DNA of 64,000 nt from Chromatiaceae bacterium (GTDB lineage: Bacteria; Pseudomonadota; Gammaproteobacteria; Chromatiales; Chromatiaceae). Under the pieces are notes generated by a model, which searched no databases, was not told where the DNA came from, and saw only the letters and a program-made list of their open reading frames with translations. A program made the position numbers and the translations under genes. Shown in pieces: positions 33,251 through 44,975 of this stretch. How positions within the stretch are numbered: position 1 is the first letter of the stretch; each line of letters opens with the position of its first letter. The DNA is taken from NCBI GenBank assembly GCA_016714645.1, contig JADKCI010000006.1, positions 124,001-188,000 of the forward strand, given 5' to 3'.

Positions 33251-34282
33251 ATGGATGAAAACCGCAAGAAGGCGTTGGCCGCCGCCCTCACCCAGATCGA
33301 GAAGCAGTTCGGCAAGGGTTCGGTCATGCGCATGGGCGACGCGGGCGCCATCCGCAACGTGGAGGTCATCTCCACGGGCTCCCTGGGCCTGGATATCGCC
33401 TTGGGTGTCGGGGGGGTGCCCAGGGGCCGGGTGGTGGAGATCTATGGTCCCGAGTCCTCCGGTAAGACGACCCTGACCCTGCATATCGTCGCCGAGGCCC
33501 AGAAACTGGGCGGCACCTGTGCCTTTGTCGATGCGGAACACGCCCTGGACCCCCTCTATGCCGGGCGCCTGGGCGTCAACATGGACGAATTGCTGGTGTC
33601 CCAGCCGGATACGGGGGAGCAGGCCCTGGAGATCACCGACATGCTGGTGCGCTCCGGCGCCGTGGACGTGGTGGTGGTCGATTCGGTGGCGGCCCTGACG
33701 CCCAAGGCGGAGATCGAGGGCGAGATGGGTGATTCCCATGTCGGCCTGCAGGCGCGCCTCATGTCCCAGGCCCTGCGCAAGCTTACCGGCAATATCAACC
33801 GCTCCAACTGCATGGTGGTCTTCATCAATCAGATTAGGATGAAGATCGGCGTCATGTTCGGTAGCCCGGAGACCACTACCGGCGGCAATGCCCTCAAGTT
33901 TTACGCCTCGGTGCGGCTGGATATCCGCCGCATCGGCGCCCTCAAGAAGGGCGAGGAGGTCATCGGCAACGAGACCAAGGTCAAGGTGGTCAAGAACAAG
34001 GTGGCGCCCCCCTTCAAGCAGGCGGAGTTTGACATCCTGTATGGCGAGGGCATCTCCCGCGAGGGCGAGATCATTGATCTGGGCTCCCAGCATGGCATCA
34101 TCGATAAGTCGGGGGCCTGGTACAGCTATGGCGGCAACCGCATCGGCCAGGGCAAGGACAATGTCCGCATCTATTTGAAGCAGAACCCGGCCTTGGCCGC
34201 CGAGATCGAGGCCAAGATCCGCGCCAAGCTGCTGCCGTCCGCCGAAGCCGCTCCGTCTCCCGAGGCCGCGCCGGCGGAGTAG
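33251..34282 (+). CDS. recA: Recombinase RecA
   Basis: RecA forms filaments on single-stranded DNA, drives strand exchange and triggers LexA cleavage. The 343-residue protein has Walker A GPESSGKTT, the CAFVDAEHALD region, QADTGEQALEI-like sequence, the MVVFINQIRMKIGVMFG L2 region, and a Glu/Pro/Ala tail. CCAGGAG lies upstream of the ATG. I did not find a convincing SOS box in the 118 bases before it. recX follows 28 bases downstream. Confidence 0.98.
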   Translation: MDENRKKALAAALTQIEKQFGKGSVMRMGDAGAIRNVEVISTGSLGLDIALGVGGVPRGRVVEIYGPESSGKTTLTLHIVAEAQKLGGTCAFVDAEHALDPLYAGRLGVNMDELLVSQPDTGEQALEITDMLVRSGAVDVVVVDSVAALTPKAEIEGEMGDSHVGLQARLMSQALRKLTGNINRSNCMVVFINQIRMKIGVMFGSPETTTGGNALKFYASVRLDIRRIGALKKGEEVIGNETKVKVVKNKVAPPFKQAEFDILYGEGISREGEIIDLGSQHGIIDKSGAWYSYGGNRIGQGKDNVRIYLKQNPALAAEIEAKIRAKLLPSAEAAPSPEAAPAE

Positions 34283-34310
34283 CCCCAGGCCGCGCCAGAT
34301 CCCGATCGCT

Positions 34311-34817
34311 ATGGACGAGGACCCGGCGGAGTTCGAAGATGAACTCCTGACGGAGGCCCCGGCGACCCAGGGGGCCGACGCCGTACGCAACCAGGCCCTG
34401 CGCCTGCTCGCCAGCCGCGAGCACAGCCGTAGAGAACTGGAACGTAAGTTGCTGGCGCGGGGCTACGAGGCGGCCGTCCTGGCGGGGGTACTGGATGCCC
34501 TGACCGAGACGGGTCTCCTGAGCGACGAACGCATGGCCGAGGCCTACGTGGCCGGCCGGCTGCGCAAGGGTTTCGGTCCCCTGCGCCTGCGCCAGGAGCT
34601 GCGCGAGCGGGGCCTGGACGACGACCTGATCGGCCCCTGCCTTGACCGGAGCGCCAGCGATTGGCTGGAACTCATGACCCGGGTGGCGGCCAGGAAATTC
34701 GGCCCGGGCCGGGTCACCGATCGCAAGGAACTGGCGCGCCGCGCCCGTTTCCTTGAATATCGCGGCTTTCCGCCGGATCTCGTCGGTCGCTACCTGCGCG
34801 GCGGGTCTGAAGCCTGA
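34311..34817 (+). CDS. recX: Regulatory protein RecX
   Basis: RecX limits RecA filament growth. The 168-residue protein is built of three-helix repeats; LRLLASREHSRRELERKLLARGY, then a GLLSDERMAEAYVAGRLRKGFGPLRLRQEL repeat and RRARFLEYRGFPPDLVGRYL. Its N-terminus is acidic. It follows recA by 28 bases on the same strand, as in most gammaproteobacteria. Confidence 0.95.
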   Translation: MDEDPAEFEDELLTEAPATQGADAVRNQALRLLASREHSRRELERKLLARGYEAAVLAGVLDALTETGLLSDERMAEAYVAGRLRKGFGPLRLRQELRERGLDDDLIGPCLDRSASDWLELMTRVAARKFGPGRVTDRKELARRARFLEYRGFPPDLVGRYLRGGSEA

Positions 34818-34883
34818 CATCGCCCGGGACCCGGGGGGGCGATAAGCGAAAACTGCCATTAATTCCGTATTGAGTTTGCCGTC

Positions 34884-37490
<2,607 letters not shown>

Positions 37491-37571
37491 AATTCCGTTT
37501 TCTTCCCCTGGTCGCCCCGCCTCGCGTGGCGGCTGGGTATTCTTGACATTGGCAGAAGTAAGGAGAGTGCC

Positions 37572-38795
37572 ATGGCGCTCATTGTTCAAAAATACGGCGG
37601 TACCTCCGTCGGCAGCGTGGAGCGCATCCAGAACGTTGCCCAGCGCGTGAAACGCTGGCGCGATCGGGGCGATCAGGTGGTGGTGGTCGTCTCCGCCATG
37701 TCCGGCGAGACGGATCGTCTCATCGGCCTGGCCAAGGCCCTGCAGGAGCGCCCCCTCCCGCGGGAACTGGATGTGTTGCTAGCTACCGGCGAACAGGTCA
37801 CCATCGCCCTGCTGGCCATGGCGCTGGACCAGATTGGCTGTCCCGCCCGCTCCTATACGGGTGCCCAGGTCCAAATCCTCACGGACAGCGCCCACAACAA
37901 GGCGCGCATCCGCGAGATCGAGGGGACCAACATCCGGGCGGATCTGGATGCCGGGAGCGTGGTCGTGGTGGCGGGCTTTCAGGGCGTGGACGAAGATGGC
38001 AATATCACCACCCTGGGGCGGGGTGGGTCGGACACCTCCGCCGTGGCTGTGGCCGCCGCCCTGCACGCCGACGAGTGCCAGATCTACACCGACGTGGATG
38101 GGGTCTATACCACGGACCCGCGCGTGGAGCCCCGCGCCCGCAAACTCGACCGCATCACCTTCGAGGAGATGCTTGAGATGGCCAGCCTGGGCTCCAAGGT
38201 CTTGCAAATCCGCTCCGTGGAGTTTGCGGGTAAGTACAGGGTCCCATTGCGCGTGCTCTCCAGCTTTGAAGAGGGGGAGGGCACGCTGATTTCACTTGAG
38301 GAGGACGCCGTGGAACAAGCGGTCATTTCCGGTATTGCATTCGCCCGCGACGAGGCCAAGCTGACCATCCTGGGAGTTCCGGACCAGCCGGGTGTCGCCT
38401 ACAAGATTTTGGGTCCCATCGCGGACGCCAATATCGAAGTGGACATGATCATCCAAAATATCGCCGCCGACGAGGCGACGACGGACTTCACCTTCACCGT
38501 CCATCGCGGCGAGTATCAGCGGGCCCTGGAGATCCTCAAGGGCACCGCCGCCTCCCTGTCCGCGCGTCAGGTCCTGGGTGACGATCGGATCGCCAAGATC
38601 TCCATCGTGGGCGTAGGGATGCGCTCCCACGCGGGCATCGCCAGCAAGATGTTCGCCGCCCTGGCTAAGGAGGGGATCAACATCCGCATGATCTCCACCT
38701 CCGAGATCAAGATCTCCGTGGTCGTGGACGAGAAGTATCTGGAACTCGGCGTGCGCACCCTGCATAGTGCCTTTGGCCTGGACAAAAATGATTGA
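37572..38795 (+). CDS. lysC: Aspartokinase
   Basis: This enzyme phosphorylates aspartate, the first step to lysine, threonine and methionine. The 407-residue protein starts with the kinase motif VQKYGGTSVGSVERI, continues with TLGRGGSDTSAVAVAAAL and the TDVDGVYTTDPR segment, and ends with two ACT domains (LGVPDQPGVAYKI and GVGMRSHAGIASKMFAALA). ACT domains bind the feedback amino acid. AAGGAGAGTGCC precedes the ATG. It is the monofunctional type. Confidence 0.96.
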   Translation: MALIVQKYGGTSVGSVERIQNVAQRVKRWRDRGDQVVVVVSAMSGETDRLIGLAKALQERPLPRELDVLLATGEQVTIALLAMALDQIGCPARSYTGAQVQILTDSAHNKARIREIEGTNIRADLDAGSVVVVAGFQGVDEDGNITTLGRGGSDTSAVAVAAALHADECQIYTDVDGVYTTDPRVEPRARKLDRITFEEMLEMASLGSKVLQIRSVEFAGKYRVPLRVLSSFEEGEGTLISLEEDAVEQAVISGIAFARDEAKLTILGVPDQPGVAYKILGPIADANIEVDMIIQNIAADEATTDFTFTVHRGEYQRALEILKGTAASLSARQVLGDDRIAKISIVGVGMRSHAGIASKMFAALAKEGINIRMISTSEIKISVVVDEKYLELGVRTLHSAFGLDKND

Positions 38796-38810
38796 CCGGA
38801 GGCGACCCGT

Positions 38811-38850
38811 CCCAAAAAGGCTGGCTATCGCGCAAAAAGGCCTTTTTGGG
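38811..38850 (+). terminator. Terminator-like inverted repeat after lysC
   Basis: CCCAAAAAGG (38811-38820) pairs perfectly with CCTTTTTGGG (38841-38850). A shorter palindrome, AAAAAGGCCTTTTT (38834-38847), lies inside the 3' arm. The T stretch follows a GC pair, as in intrinsic terminators, 15 bases after the lysC stop. Confidence 0.6.
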
Positions 38851-39006
38851 GCCTCTGGCAGTTGCTAAAATTCACTACACACGGGGTCGTACCCAGGCCT
38901 TCGTGTTTGTTTGCTTCGCGGTCCCAGCGTCTGAGCCGGCAATGCCGCTCCTCGCCGCCTCTGGCCCGCGTTCTGGTTAAAGGAATAGAAAGGGAGAGAA
39001 CGCGAA

Positions 39007-39228
39007 ATGTTGATACTCACGAGAAGGGTCGGCGAGACCCTCATGATCGGAGATGAGGTGACCGTCACCGTCCTTGGCGTCAAGGGCAACCAGGTGCGCA
39101 TCGGCGTCAACGCCCCCCGGGACGTCGCCGTCCATCGCGAGGAGATCTACGAGCGTATCAAGCGTGAACAGGCCGGGCAGGGCGGCGGTGGCGAAATCGA
39201 TAGCGATATGGATAACGACAGCGATTAA
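39007..39228 (+). CDS. csrA: Carbon storage regulator CsrA
   Basis: CsrA (RsmA) is a small RNA-binding protein that controls translation of many messages. The 73-residue protein starts MLILTRRVGETLMIGDEVTVTV and keeps the RNA-binding VRIGVNAPRDVAVHREEIYERI. An unusual Gly-rich, acidic tail (about residues 58-73, ending in DSD) follows the core. GGGAG precedes the ATG. The alaS-lysC-csrA-tRNA-Ser order is conserved in gammaproteobacteria. Confidence 0.97.
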   Translation: MLILTRRVGETLMIGDEVTVTVLGVKGNQVRIGVNAPRDVAVHREEIYERIKREQAGQGGGGEIDSDMDNDSD

Positions 39229-39303
39229 CTGTGGCGCCCAACGGCAGGCGGGACTATAATCCACCGCCTGCTAAGGCACCTGCCACAACCGCCAAGGTTT
39301 CCA

Positions 39304-39396
39304 GGAGAGATGGCCGAGAGGCTGAAGGCGCTCCCCTGCTAAGGGAGTATGGGGCTTATACCTCCATCGAGGGTTCGAATCCCTCTCTCTCCGCCA
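39304..39396 (+). tRNA. tRNA-Ser (anticodon GCU)
   Basis: The 93-base sequence folds as a serine tRNA with a long variable arm. The acceptor arm GGAGAGA (39304-39310) pairs with TCTCTCC (39386-39392), followed by discriminator G and an encoded CCA (39394-39396). The anticodon loop CT-GCT-AA lies between CTCCC and GGGAG, reading AGC/AGU codons. GGTTCGAATCC is the T-loop region. It follows csrA by 75 bases, as in E. coli. Confidence 0.97.
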
Positions 39397-39559
39397 CTAA
39401 ACTTTTCTATTCTGCTGAATAAACAAGGCGATATTTCTTGAATATGCCTTGTCTCTCCCCGGTCGCGACCCTTAGCGATCCTTTATACCCCTAGGTTTTC
39501 TGGATCTTTCCCGCTTTCTCCATCCCCTTGCCGCCAAGCATTAGCCGGTTGTTTGTTCC

Positions 39560-39922
39560 TTGAATCGCGTTTTTCCCTTGATCGTCCTGATCCTCGCGAT
39601 CGCGGTTGCTGGAGGCTGTAGTTCGGCCAGCAAACGGCAGCAGGACGGCGTGGCATCCTGGTACGGACCCCAACACCACGGCAGGAAAACCGCCAGTGGT
39701 CAGCCTTTTAACCAAAATACCCTGACCGCGGCCCACCCCAGTTTGCCTTTTGGGACCCAAGTCAGGGTCACGAATCTTGCCAATGGCAAGCAGGTTGTCG
39801 TGAGCATAAACGACCGCGGACCCTACAAAGGCGGTAGGATTATCGATCTCTCCCGAGCGGCGGCGCGGAAACTGGAAATGGATGGCATTGCTCGCGTTCG
39901 CGTTGAAGTGCTTTCGGATTAA
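39560..39922 (+). CDS. rlpA: RlpA-like lipoprotein (double-psi beta-barrel)
   Basis: RlpA-type proteins are septal lytic transglycosylases acting on denuded glycan. The 120-residue protein has a lipoprotein signal with a lipobox-like AGGC (Cys20) and then the DPBB domain: GVASWYGPQHHGRKTASGQPFNQNTLTAAHPSLPFGT, RVTNLANGK, VVVSINDRGPYKGGRIIDLSRAAA. The catalytic Asp in NDRGP is kept. There is no SPOR domain, so it would not be targeted to septal glycan in the usual way. The start is a TTG at 39560, chosen because the signal peptide begins there. Confidence 0.88.
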   Translation: MNRVFPLIVLILAIAVAGGCSSASKRQQDGVASWYGPQHHGRKTASGQPFNQNTLTAAHPSLPFGTQVRVTNLANGKQVVVSINDRGPYKGGRIIDLSRAAARKLEMDGIARVRVEVLSD

Positions 39923-40091
39923 TGGCTTGGACGCGGCTTAGTGCCCTCCGCCTAGGGCCACGGGGCCTTAAGGTCCAAGACCCTCAGAGCGGTGCTGACG
40001 GCGGTCCAGGTCGTCAATGGGACTGCAGGGTTCGATGGACCTGTTAGGATTAGGGGCAGAAAGCGTGGGTGAGAATTCCAGGTCCTGGCGC

Positions 40092-40119
40092 CTTGAAATC
40101 ATCCCGGCCTTCCCAACCT
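40092..40119 (+). promoter_or_regulatory. Sigma-32-like heat-shock promoter of clpB
   Basis: CTTGAAA (40092-40098), then 13 bases, then CCCAACCT (40112-40119) resembles the heat-shock consensus CTTGAAA-N13-15-CCCCATNT. It lies about 40 bases before the clpB start, the expected place for a ClpB promoter. Confidence 0.65.
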
Positions 40120-40158
40120 AGCCACCATAACCGATTGCAGTCGTGGAGATTCTCAGTC

Positions 40159-42756
40159 ATGCGCATGGATAAATTGACGTCCAAGTTCCAGATGGCCCTG
40201 CAAGATGCGCAGAGTCTGGCGGTGGGGCGTGACCATCAGTTCATCGAGCCTATCCATTTGATGGCGGCCTTGCTGGATCAGGAGGGTGGCAGTTCGCGGC
40301 ATCTGCTGGCGCAGGCGGACGTGAACGTGAACCGGCTGCGCTCGGCCTTGGGCGAGGCCCTGGAGCGGTTGCCGCGGGTGGAGGGTAACGCGGGGGAGGT
40401 GCATCTCGGCAATGACCTGAGCCGGTTGCTGAACCAGACTGACAAGCTGGCCCAGCAGCGCAAGGACCAGTACATCTCGTCCGAGCTTTTTGTGTTGGTG
40501 GCCGTAGAGGATAAGGGCGAACTGGGCCGGCTGCTGCGCGAGGCCGGGGCCAGCAAGGGGCCCATCGAGCGCGCCATCGAGCAGATGCGGGGTGGCCAGG
40601 CGGTTAGCGACCCCAATGCCGAGGAGCAGCGCCAGGCCCTGGAGAAGTACACCATCGACCTGACCGAGCGCGCCGAGCAGGGCAAGCTGGACCCGGTCAT
40701 CGGTCGCGACGACGAGATCCGCCGCACCATCCAGGTCCTGCAGCGCCGCACCAAGAATAACCCGGTGCTAATCGGCGAGCCTGGCGTTGGCAAGACCGCC
40801 ATCGTCGAGGGCCTGGCCCAGCGTATCGTCAACGGCGAGGTACCGGAGGGCCTCAAGACCAAGCGGCTGCTGTCCCTGGACATGGCGGCCCTCATCGCCG
40901 GCGCTAAGTTTCGCGGCGAGTTTGAGGAGCGCCTCAAGGCGGTGCTCAATGACGTGGCGCGCCAGGAGGGCAACATCATCCTCTTTATCGATGAGTTGCA
41001 TACCATGGTGGGTGCGGGCAAGGCCGAGGGGGCCATGGATGCGGGCAATATGCTCAAGCCGGCCCTGGCACGGGGCGAGTTGCATTGTGTGGGCGCCACC
41101 ACCCTGGACGAATACCGCAAGTATGTGGAAAAGGATGCCGCCCTAGAGCGCCGCTTCCAGAAGGTGCTGGTGCGGGAGCCTAATGTCGAGGACACCATCG
41201 CCATTCTGCGGGGTCTCAAGGAGCGCTACGAGCTGCATCACAAGGTGGATATCACGGACCCGGCCATCGTTGCCGCCGCTACCCTTTCCCACCGTTACAT
41301 TGCCGACCGCCAGTTGCCGGACAAGGCCATCGATCTCATGGACGAGGCCGCCTCCCAACTCCGCATGGAAAACGAATCCATGCCGGAGGAGATGGACCGC
41401 CTCAAACGCCGCCTGATCCAACTCAAGATCGAGCGCGAGGCTATGAAGAAGGAGTCCGACGAGGCATCCAAGCGGCGCATGGCGGATCTTGAGGAGCAAA
41501 TCACCAAGGGGGATCGGGAGTTTTCCGATCTCGACGAGGTCTGGAAGGCGGAGAAGGCGACTCTCCAGGGAACGGTCCATATCAAGGAGGAGCTGGACCG
41601 GGTGCGGGTGGAGTTGGAGACCGCCCGGCGCGCGGGTGATCTGGCGCGCATGTCCGAGCTGCAGTATGGCCGCATCCCGGAACTGGTGAAGCGTCTGGAG
41701 GCGGCCACCGCCGCCGAACACACCGAAAAAAAATTGTTGCGTAACAAGGTTACCGAGGAAGAGATCGCCGACATCGTCTCCAAGTGGACCGGTATCCCCG
41801 TCTCGCGCATGCTGGAGGGGGAGCGCGACAAACTGCTGCGCATGGAGCATGCCTTGGGCAAGCGGGTGGTGGGTCAGGGCGAGGCGGTTGCCGCCGTCAG
41901 CGATGCCATTCGCCGGTCGCGGGCGGGGCTTTCCGATCCTACGCGCCCCATCGGCTCCTTCCTCTTCCTGGGCCCCACAGGCGTGGGCAAGACGGAGCTG
42001 TGCAAGGCCCTGGCGGAGTTTCTCTTCGATACCGAGGAGGCCATGGTCCGCATCGACATGTCCGAGTTCATGGAGAAGCACTCGGTAGCGCGGCTCATTG
42101 GTGCCCCGCCGGGCTACGTGGGTTACGAGGAGGGTGGCTATCTCACCGAGGCGGTGCGGCGCCGGCCCTATAGCGTCATCCTGCTGGACGAGGTTGAAAA
42201 GGCCCACCCGGACGTCTTCAATGTCCTACTCCAGGTCCTGGACGACGGGCGCTTGACCGATGGTCAGGGGCGGACGGTCGATTTTCGCAACGCCGTCATC
42301 GTATTGACCTCCAATCTGGGCTCGGACGTTATCCAGCAGATGGCCGGGGAGGAGCGCTATGCCGAGATGAAGGCGGCGGTGATGGAGGTGGTCCGCATCG
42401 CCTTCCGCCCCGAGTTTATCAATCGCCTGGACGAGATCGTGGTCTTCCACCCCCTGCGTCGTGACCAGATTCGCGCCATCGCCCGCATCCAGATCCTCTT
42501 CTTGCAGAAGCGGTTGGCGGATCGGGACATGAAGCTGGTGGTGGACGATGCCGCCCTCGACCACTTGGGCGAGGCCGGCTTCGACCCTGTCTATGGCGCC
42601 CGGCCTCTCAAGCGGGCCATTCGCGCCCAAATGGAAAATCCCCTGGCCCAGGAGATCCTCGCCGGCCGGTTCGGCCCTGGCGATGTTATCGAGGTCGAGG
42701 CTATCGACGGTGCCCTGGCCTTCGAGCGGGTGTTGGAGGGGGTGATCGTGGATTGA
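40159..42756 (+). CDS. clpB: Chaperone ClpB (disaggregase)
   Basis: ClpB is a hexameric AAA+ ATPase that, with DnaK, rescues aggregated proteins after heat. The 865-residue protein has the N-domain (MRMDKLTSKFQMALQDAQ), NBD1 with GEPGVGKTAIVEGLAQRI, the coiled-coil M domain (about 410-525), NBD2 with GPTGVGKTELCKALAEF, and the LNRLDEIVVFHPL-like C-terminal segment. I chose the ATG at 40159, matching the E. coli MRLDRLT start. Length is normal. It converges with fccB. Confidence 0.97.
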   Translation: MRMDKLTSKFQMALQDAQSLAVGRDHQFIEPIHLMAALLDQEGGSSRHLLAQADVNVNRLRSALGEALERLPRVEGNAGEVHLGNDLSRLLNQTDKLAQQRKDQYISSELFVLVAVEDKGELGRLLREAGASKGPIERAIEQMRGGQAVSDPNAEEQRQALEKYTIDLTERAEQGKLDPVIGRDDEIRRTIQVLQRRTKNNPVLIGEPGVGKTAIVEGLAQRIVNGEVPEGLKTKRLLSLDMAALIAGAKFRGEFEERLKAVLNDVARQEGNIILFIDELHTMVGAGKAEGAMDAGNMLKPALARGELHCVGATTLDEYRKYVEKDAALERRFQKVLVREPNVEDTIAILRGLKERYELHHKVDITDPAIVAAATLSHRYIADRQLPDKAIDLMDEAASQLRMENESMPEEMDRLKRRLIQLKIEREAMKKESDEASKRRMADLEEQITKGDREFSDLDEVWKAEKATLQGTVHIKEELDRVRVELETARRAGDLARMSELQYGRIPELVKRLEAATAAEHTEKKLLRNKVTEEEIADIVSKWTGIPVSRMLEGERDKLLRMEHALGKRVVGQGEAVAAVSDAIRRSRAGLSDPTRPIGSFLFLGPTGVGKTELCKALAEFLFDTEEAMVRIDMSEFMEKHSVARLIGAPPGYVGYEEGGYLTEAVRRRPYSVILLDEVEKAHPDVFNVLLQVLDDGRLTDGQGRTVDFRNAVIVLTSNLGSDVIQQMAGEERYAEMKAAVMEVVRIAFRPEFINRLDEIVVFHPLRRDQIRAIARIQILFLQKRLADRDMKLVVDDAALDHLGEAGFDPVYGARPLKRAIRAQMENPLAQEILAGRFGPGDVIEVEAIDGALAFERVLEGVIVD

Positions 42757-42778
42757 GGCCGGCGGAGGGGTGCCCATG

Positions 42779-42800
42779 AAAAAGGGGCCCGAAGGCCCCC
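42779..42800 (-). terminator. Intrinsic terminator of the fcc operon
   Basis: On the minus strand GGGGCC-TTCG-GGCCCC is followed directly by five T (the A run at 42779-42783 on plus). It sits about 46 bases after the fccB stop. A TTCG tetraloop makes the hairpin very stable. Confidence 0.85.
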
Positions 42801-42845
42801 AAAGTGTCGCCACAACGCACCCCTGGGGGCGCGTCTCTCTTCTTG

Positions 42846-44141
42846 TTACTTGAAGATGTCCTTGATGATGTTGTCGTACCAGCTATAGGCGTACTGGACT
42901 TCGCGGGCATGGGCCTCGGGGGAGGCGTCCATCGGGGTCAGACCACCAGAGTTGGGGACCTCGGCGATCTTGCCATCGGCACCCAGCTTGTAAACGCCCG
43001 CGACGGAGATGGCCCAGTCGGGGGTGATGAGGGAGTAGCAGGTGTTGACGAAGGCGGGCACCCCGACCTCGCCACCCTTGAGCAGAGCGACTACTGCGGC
43101 AGCGCAAACCTTGGCCTGACTGTTGGCGGCATAGGCGGACTTGGGCATGGCGCCGGCGATGACGGCATCACCAATGACATGGACGCCGGGCACCTTCTTG
43201 GATTCGAAGCTGCGTTGATCCACCGGGCACCAGCCACTGTCATCGGCCAAACCAGCGACCTGGGCAATCTTGCCGGCGCGCTGGGGTGGAATGACGTTGA
43301 TGACATCCGCCTTCATCTCCTCGCCCACTTCGCCGTAGGTGAGGGTCATGGCGGCGGGATCGACCTTGGTGACGGTGGCATCGGGACCTGGACGCCATTC
43401 GATCAGGGCCTTGGGGGTGCCATAGCCGTAAAATTTCTCCCAGGCCTGGATGAAGAGCCCCTGCTTGGAAAACTTCTGCTTGGCATCCAGGATGACGACC
43501 TTGGATTTGGGCTTGTGCTTCTGCAGGTAATGGGCGATGAGGCTGGCGCGCTCATAGGGCCCAGGGGGGCAGCGGAAGGGGTTCGGCGGGGCGACGATGG
43601 CGACCACGCCGCCGTCCTTCATGTCCTCGATCTGCTTTTTCAGCAGGAGGGTTTGCGGGCCGGCCTTCCAGGCATGCGGCATCTGCTTGTCGGCGACTTC
43701 GGGCGTGTAGCCCTCGATCTTGTCATAGACAAACTCGACGCCGGGAGAGACGACGCACCGGTCGAAGGCCAGGGACTGGCCGCCGGCGGTCTTGACGGTC
43801 TTGGCGGCGCCATCGATGGCCTCCGCCGAGTCAAAGACGACGTTGATGCCCATCTTCTTGACATCGTCATAGCCCACTTCGAGGGACTTGAGGTCACGCT
43901 CGCCGGCAATGACTTCATTGCTGAAGTAGCAGGTGAAATAGGTCTTGTTGGGCTCGACGATGGTGACGTCGATGGAGGGATCCAAGCGCTTGATGTACTT
44001 GGCGGCGGTGGTACCGCCCGTGCCCCCGCCGACAACCACCACCTTGCTGGCGGCGCCGAAGGCGAGGTGAGGCATGCCAACCATGGCAACGGCGGCGGCC
44101 GTGCCGGTGGCTTTGACGAAATCGCGACGATTCATTTTCAT
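42846..44141 (-). CDS. fccB: Flavocytochrome c sulfide dehydrogenase, flavoprotein subunit
   Basis: FccB oxidises sulfide to sulfur in the periplasm and passes electrons to FccA. The 431-residue protein has a Tat signal (RRDFVKATGTAAAVAMVG), a Rossmann FAD motif VVVVGGGTGGTTAAKYI, and the FAD-linking Cys in TYFTCYFSNE (Cys71 of the precursor, about 41 of the mature form; Cys42 in Allochromatium). The redox cysteines are in PFRCPPGPYE and VNTCYSLI. The ATP-binding-like GVHVIGDA and a C-terminal WYDNIIKDIF follow the family. It follows fccA by 21 bases and ends before an intrinsic terminator. Confidence 0.96.
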   Translation of the reverse strand: MKMNRRDFVKATGTAAAVAMVGMPHLAFGAASKVVVVGGGTGGTTAAKYIKRLDPSIDVTIVEPNKTYFTCYFSNEVIAGERDLKSLEVGYDDVKKMGINVVFDSAEAIDGAAKTVKTAGGQSLAFDRCVVSPGVEFVYDKIEGYTPEVADKQMPHAWKAGPQTLLLKKQIEDMKDGGVVAIVAPPNPFRCPPGPYERASLIAHYLQKHKPKSKVVILDAKQKFSKQGLFIQAWEKFYGYGTPKALIEWRPGPDATVTKVDPAAMTLTYGEVGEEMKADVINVIPPQRAGKIAQVAGLADDSGWCPVDQRSFESKKVPGVHVIGDAVIAGAMPKSAYAANSQAKVCAAAVVALLKGGEVGVPAFVNTCYSLITPDWAISVAGVYKLGADGKIAEVPNSGGLTPMDASPEAHAREVQYAYSWYDNIIKDIFK

Positions 44142-44162
44142 GTTAGGTAACCTCCCCGGTCC

Positions 44163-44831
44163 TTATTGCTGGCTGGCGTAAAAGGCGTAAAGGGCGTCGA
44201 GTCCCTTGTCACCTTCCTTCTTGACCATGCCGTCGAACTTCTCCTTCATCTTCTTGGGCATTTCACGCTTACTGGTCTGGTAGTCTTGCAAGGTGTACTT
44301 CAGGTAGGGGGTCCACTGACCGGCGATGACCTGGTATTCCTCGTCCGCGACCACCTTGCCACCTTCCGCGTGGCATTTTTCGCACCACTTGTCGTGAATC
44401 TTCTTGCCGGCGGCGGCCAGCTTGTCGTCGAATTTCTGCTTGGCGGGCACGTAGGGCTTGGCGGCGAAGTACTCGGCCATGAGCTTGATTTCGTCCTCGG
44501 AGTAGCCCTTGGCGATGCGGCCCATGACGGTGGAGTAGGCCGTGCCTTCCTGGAAGCTCTTCATGATGGAGGCAAAGTACTCGGGATGCAGACCGCCGAT
44601 ATTCGGCGAGGCGGGTCCGGCGCTGGCGCCGTCGGTGCCGTGACAGCCGTTGCAGGTCTCGCTCAGCATTGGGGCGCTGGCGCCGGAGATGAGTTCGACG
44701 GGTGCGGCGGCTGGGGCAGGTGCCGCGGCCGGAGCGGGTTTGGCTTCTTCTTTTGCAGCAAAAGCGGTGGTCGCGAGGCCCAGGGTAACGGCGCTCGCGA
44801 GCAAGGCCAGCTTCATTAATTTTTTGGCCAT
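44163..44831 (-). CDS. fccA: Flavocytochrome c sulfide dehydrogenase, diheme cytochrome subunit
   Basis: FccA receives electrons from the FccB flavin and hands them to soluble cytochrome c. The 222-residue protein has a Sec signal (to about TTAFA-AK), an Ala/Pro-rich linker (residues 27-46), and two heme c motifs, CNGCH (60-64) and CEKCH (150-154). AAGGAGGA precedes the ATG. Its translation partner fccB follows. The Ala/Pro linker after the signal is longer than I expect for the Allochromatium protein. Confidence 0.94.
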   Translation of the reverse strand: MAKKLMKLALLASAVTLGLATTAFAAKEEAKPAPAAAPAPAAAPVELISGASAPMLSETCNGCHGTDGASAGPASPNIGGLHPEYFASIMKSFQEGTAYSTVMGRIAKGYSEDEIKLMAEYFAAKPYVPAKQKFDDKLAAAGKKIHDKWCEKCHAEGGKVVADEEYQVIAGQWTPYLKYTLQDYQTSKREMPKKMKEKFDGMVKKEGDKGLDALYAFYASQQ

Positions 44832-44867
44832 GATTCCTCCTTATGGGTGACAGATTTCTCGGGTAAA

Positions 44868-44887
44868 ACGGAGAACCGGGTCTCCGT
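44868..44887 (-). terminator. Attenuator-like hairpin between ankyrin gene and fccA
   Basis: ACGGAGA and TCTCCGT pair across six bases in the 144-base gap upstream of fccA. On the minus strand the stem is followed by TTTT within one base. It looks like a weak intrinsic terminator that could lower read-through from the ankyrin gene, with a separate fcc promoter in the same gap. Confidence 0.55.
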
Positions 44888-44975
44888 CATGCGTGAAGCG
44901 CCCGTAGGACGCCTCCCTTCGCATAGGTTGTCGGTGCCAGCATCCTTAATCAGGGTAGTCCGGCCCCTCACATAT

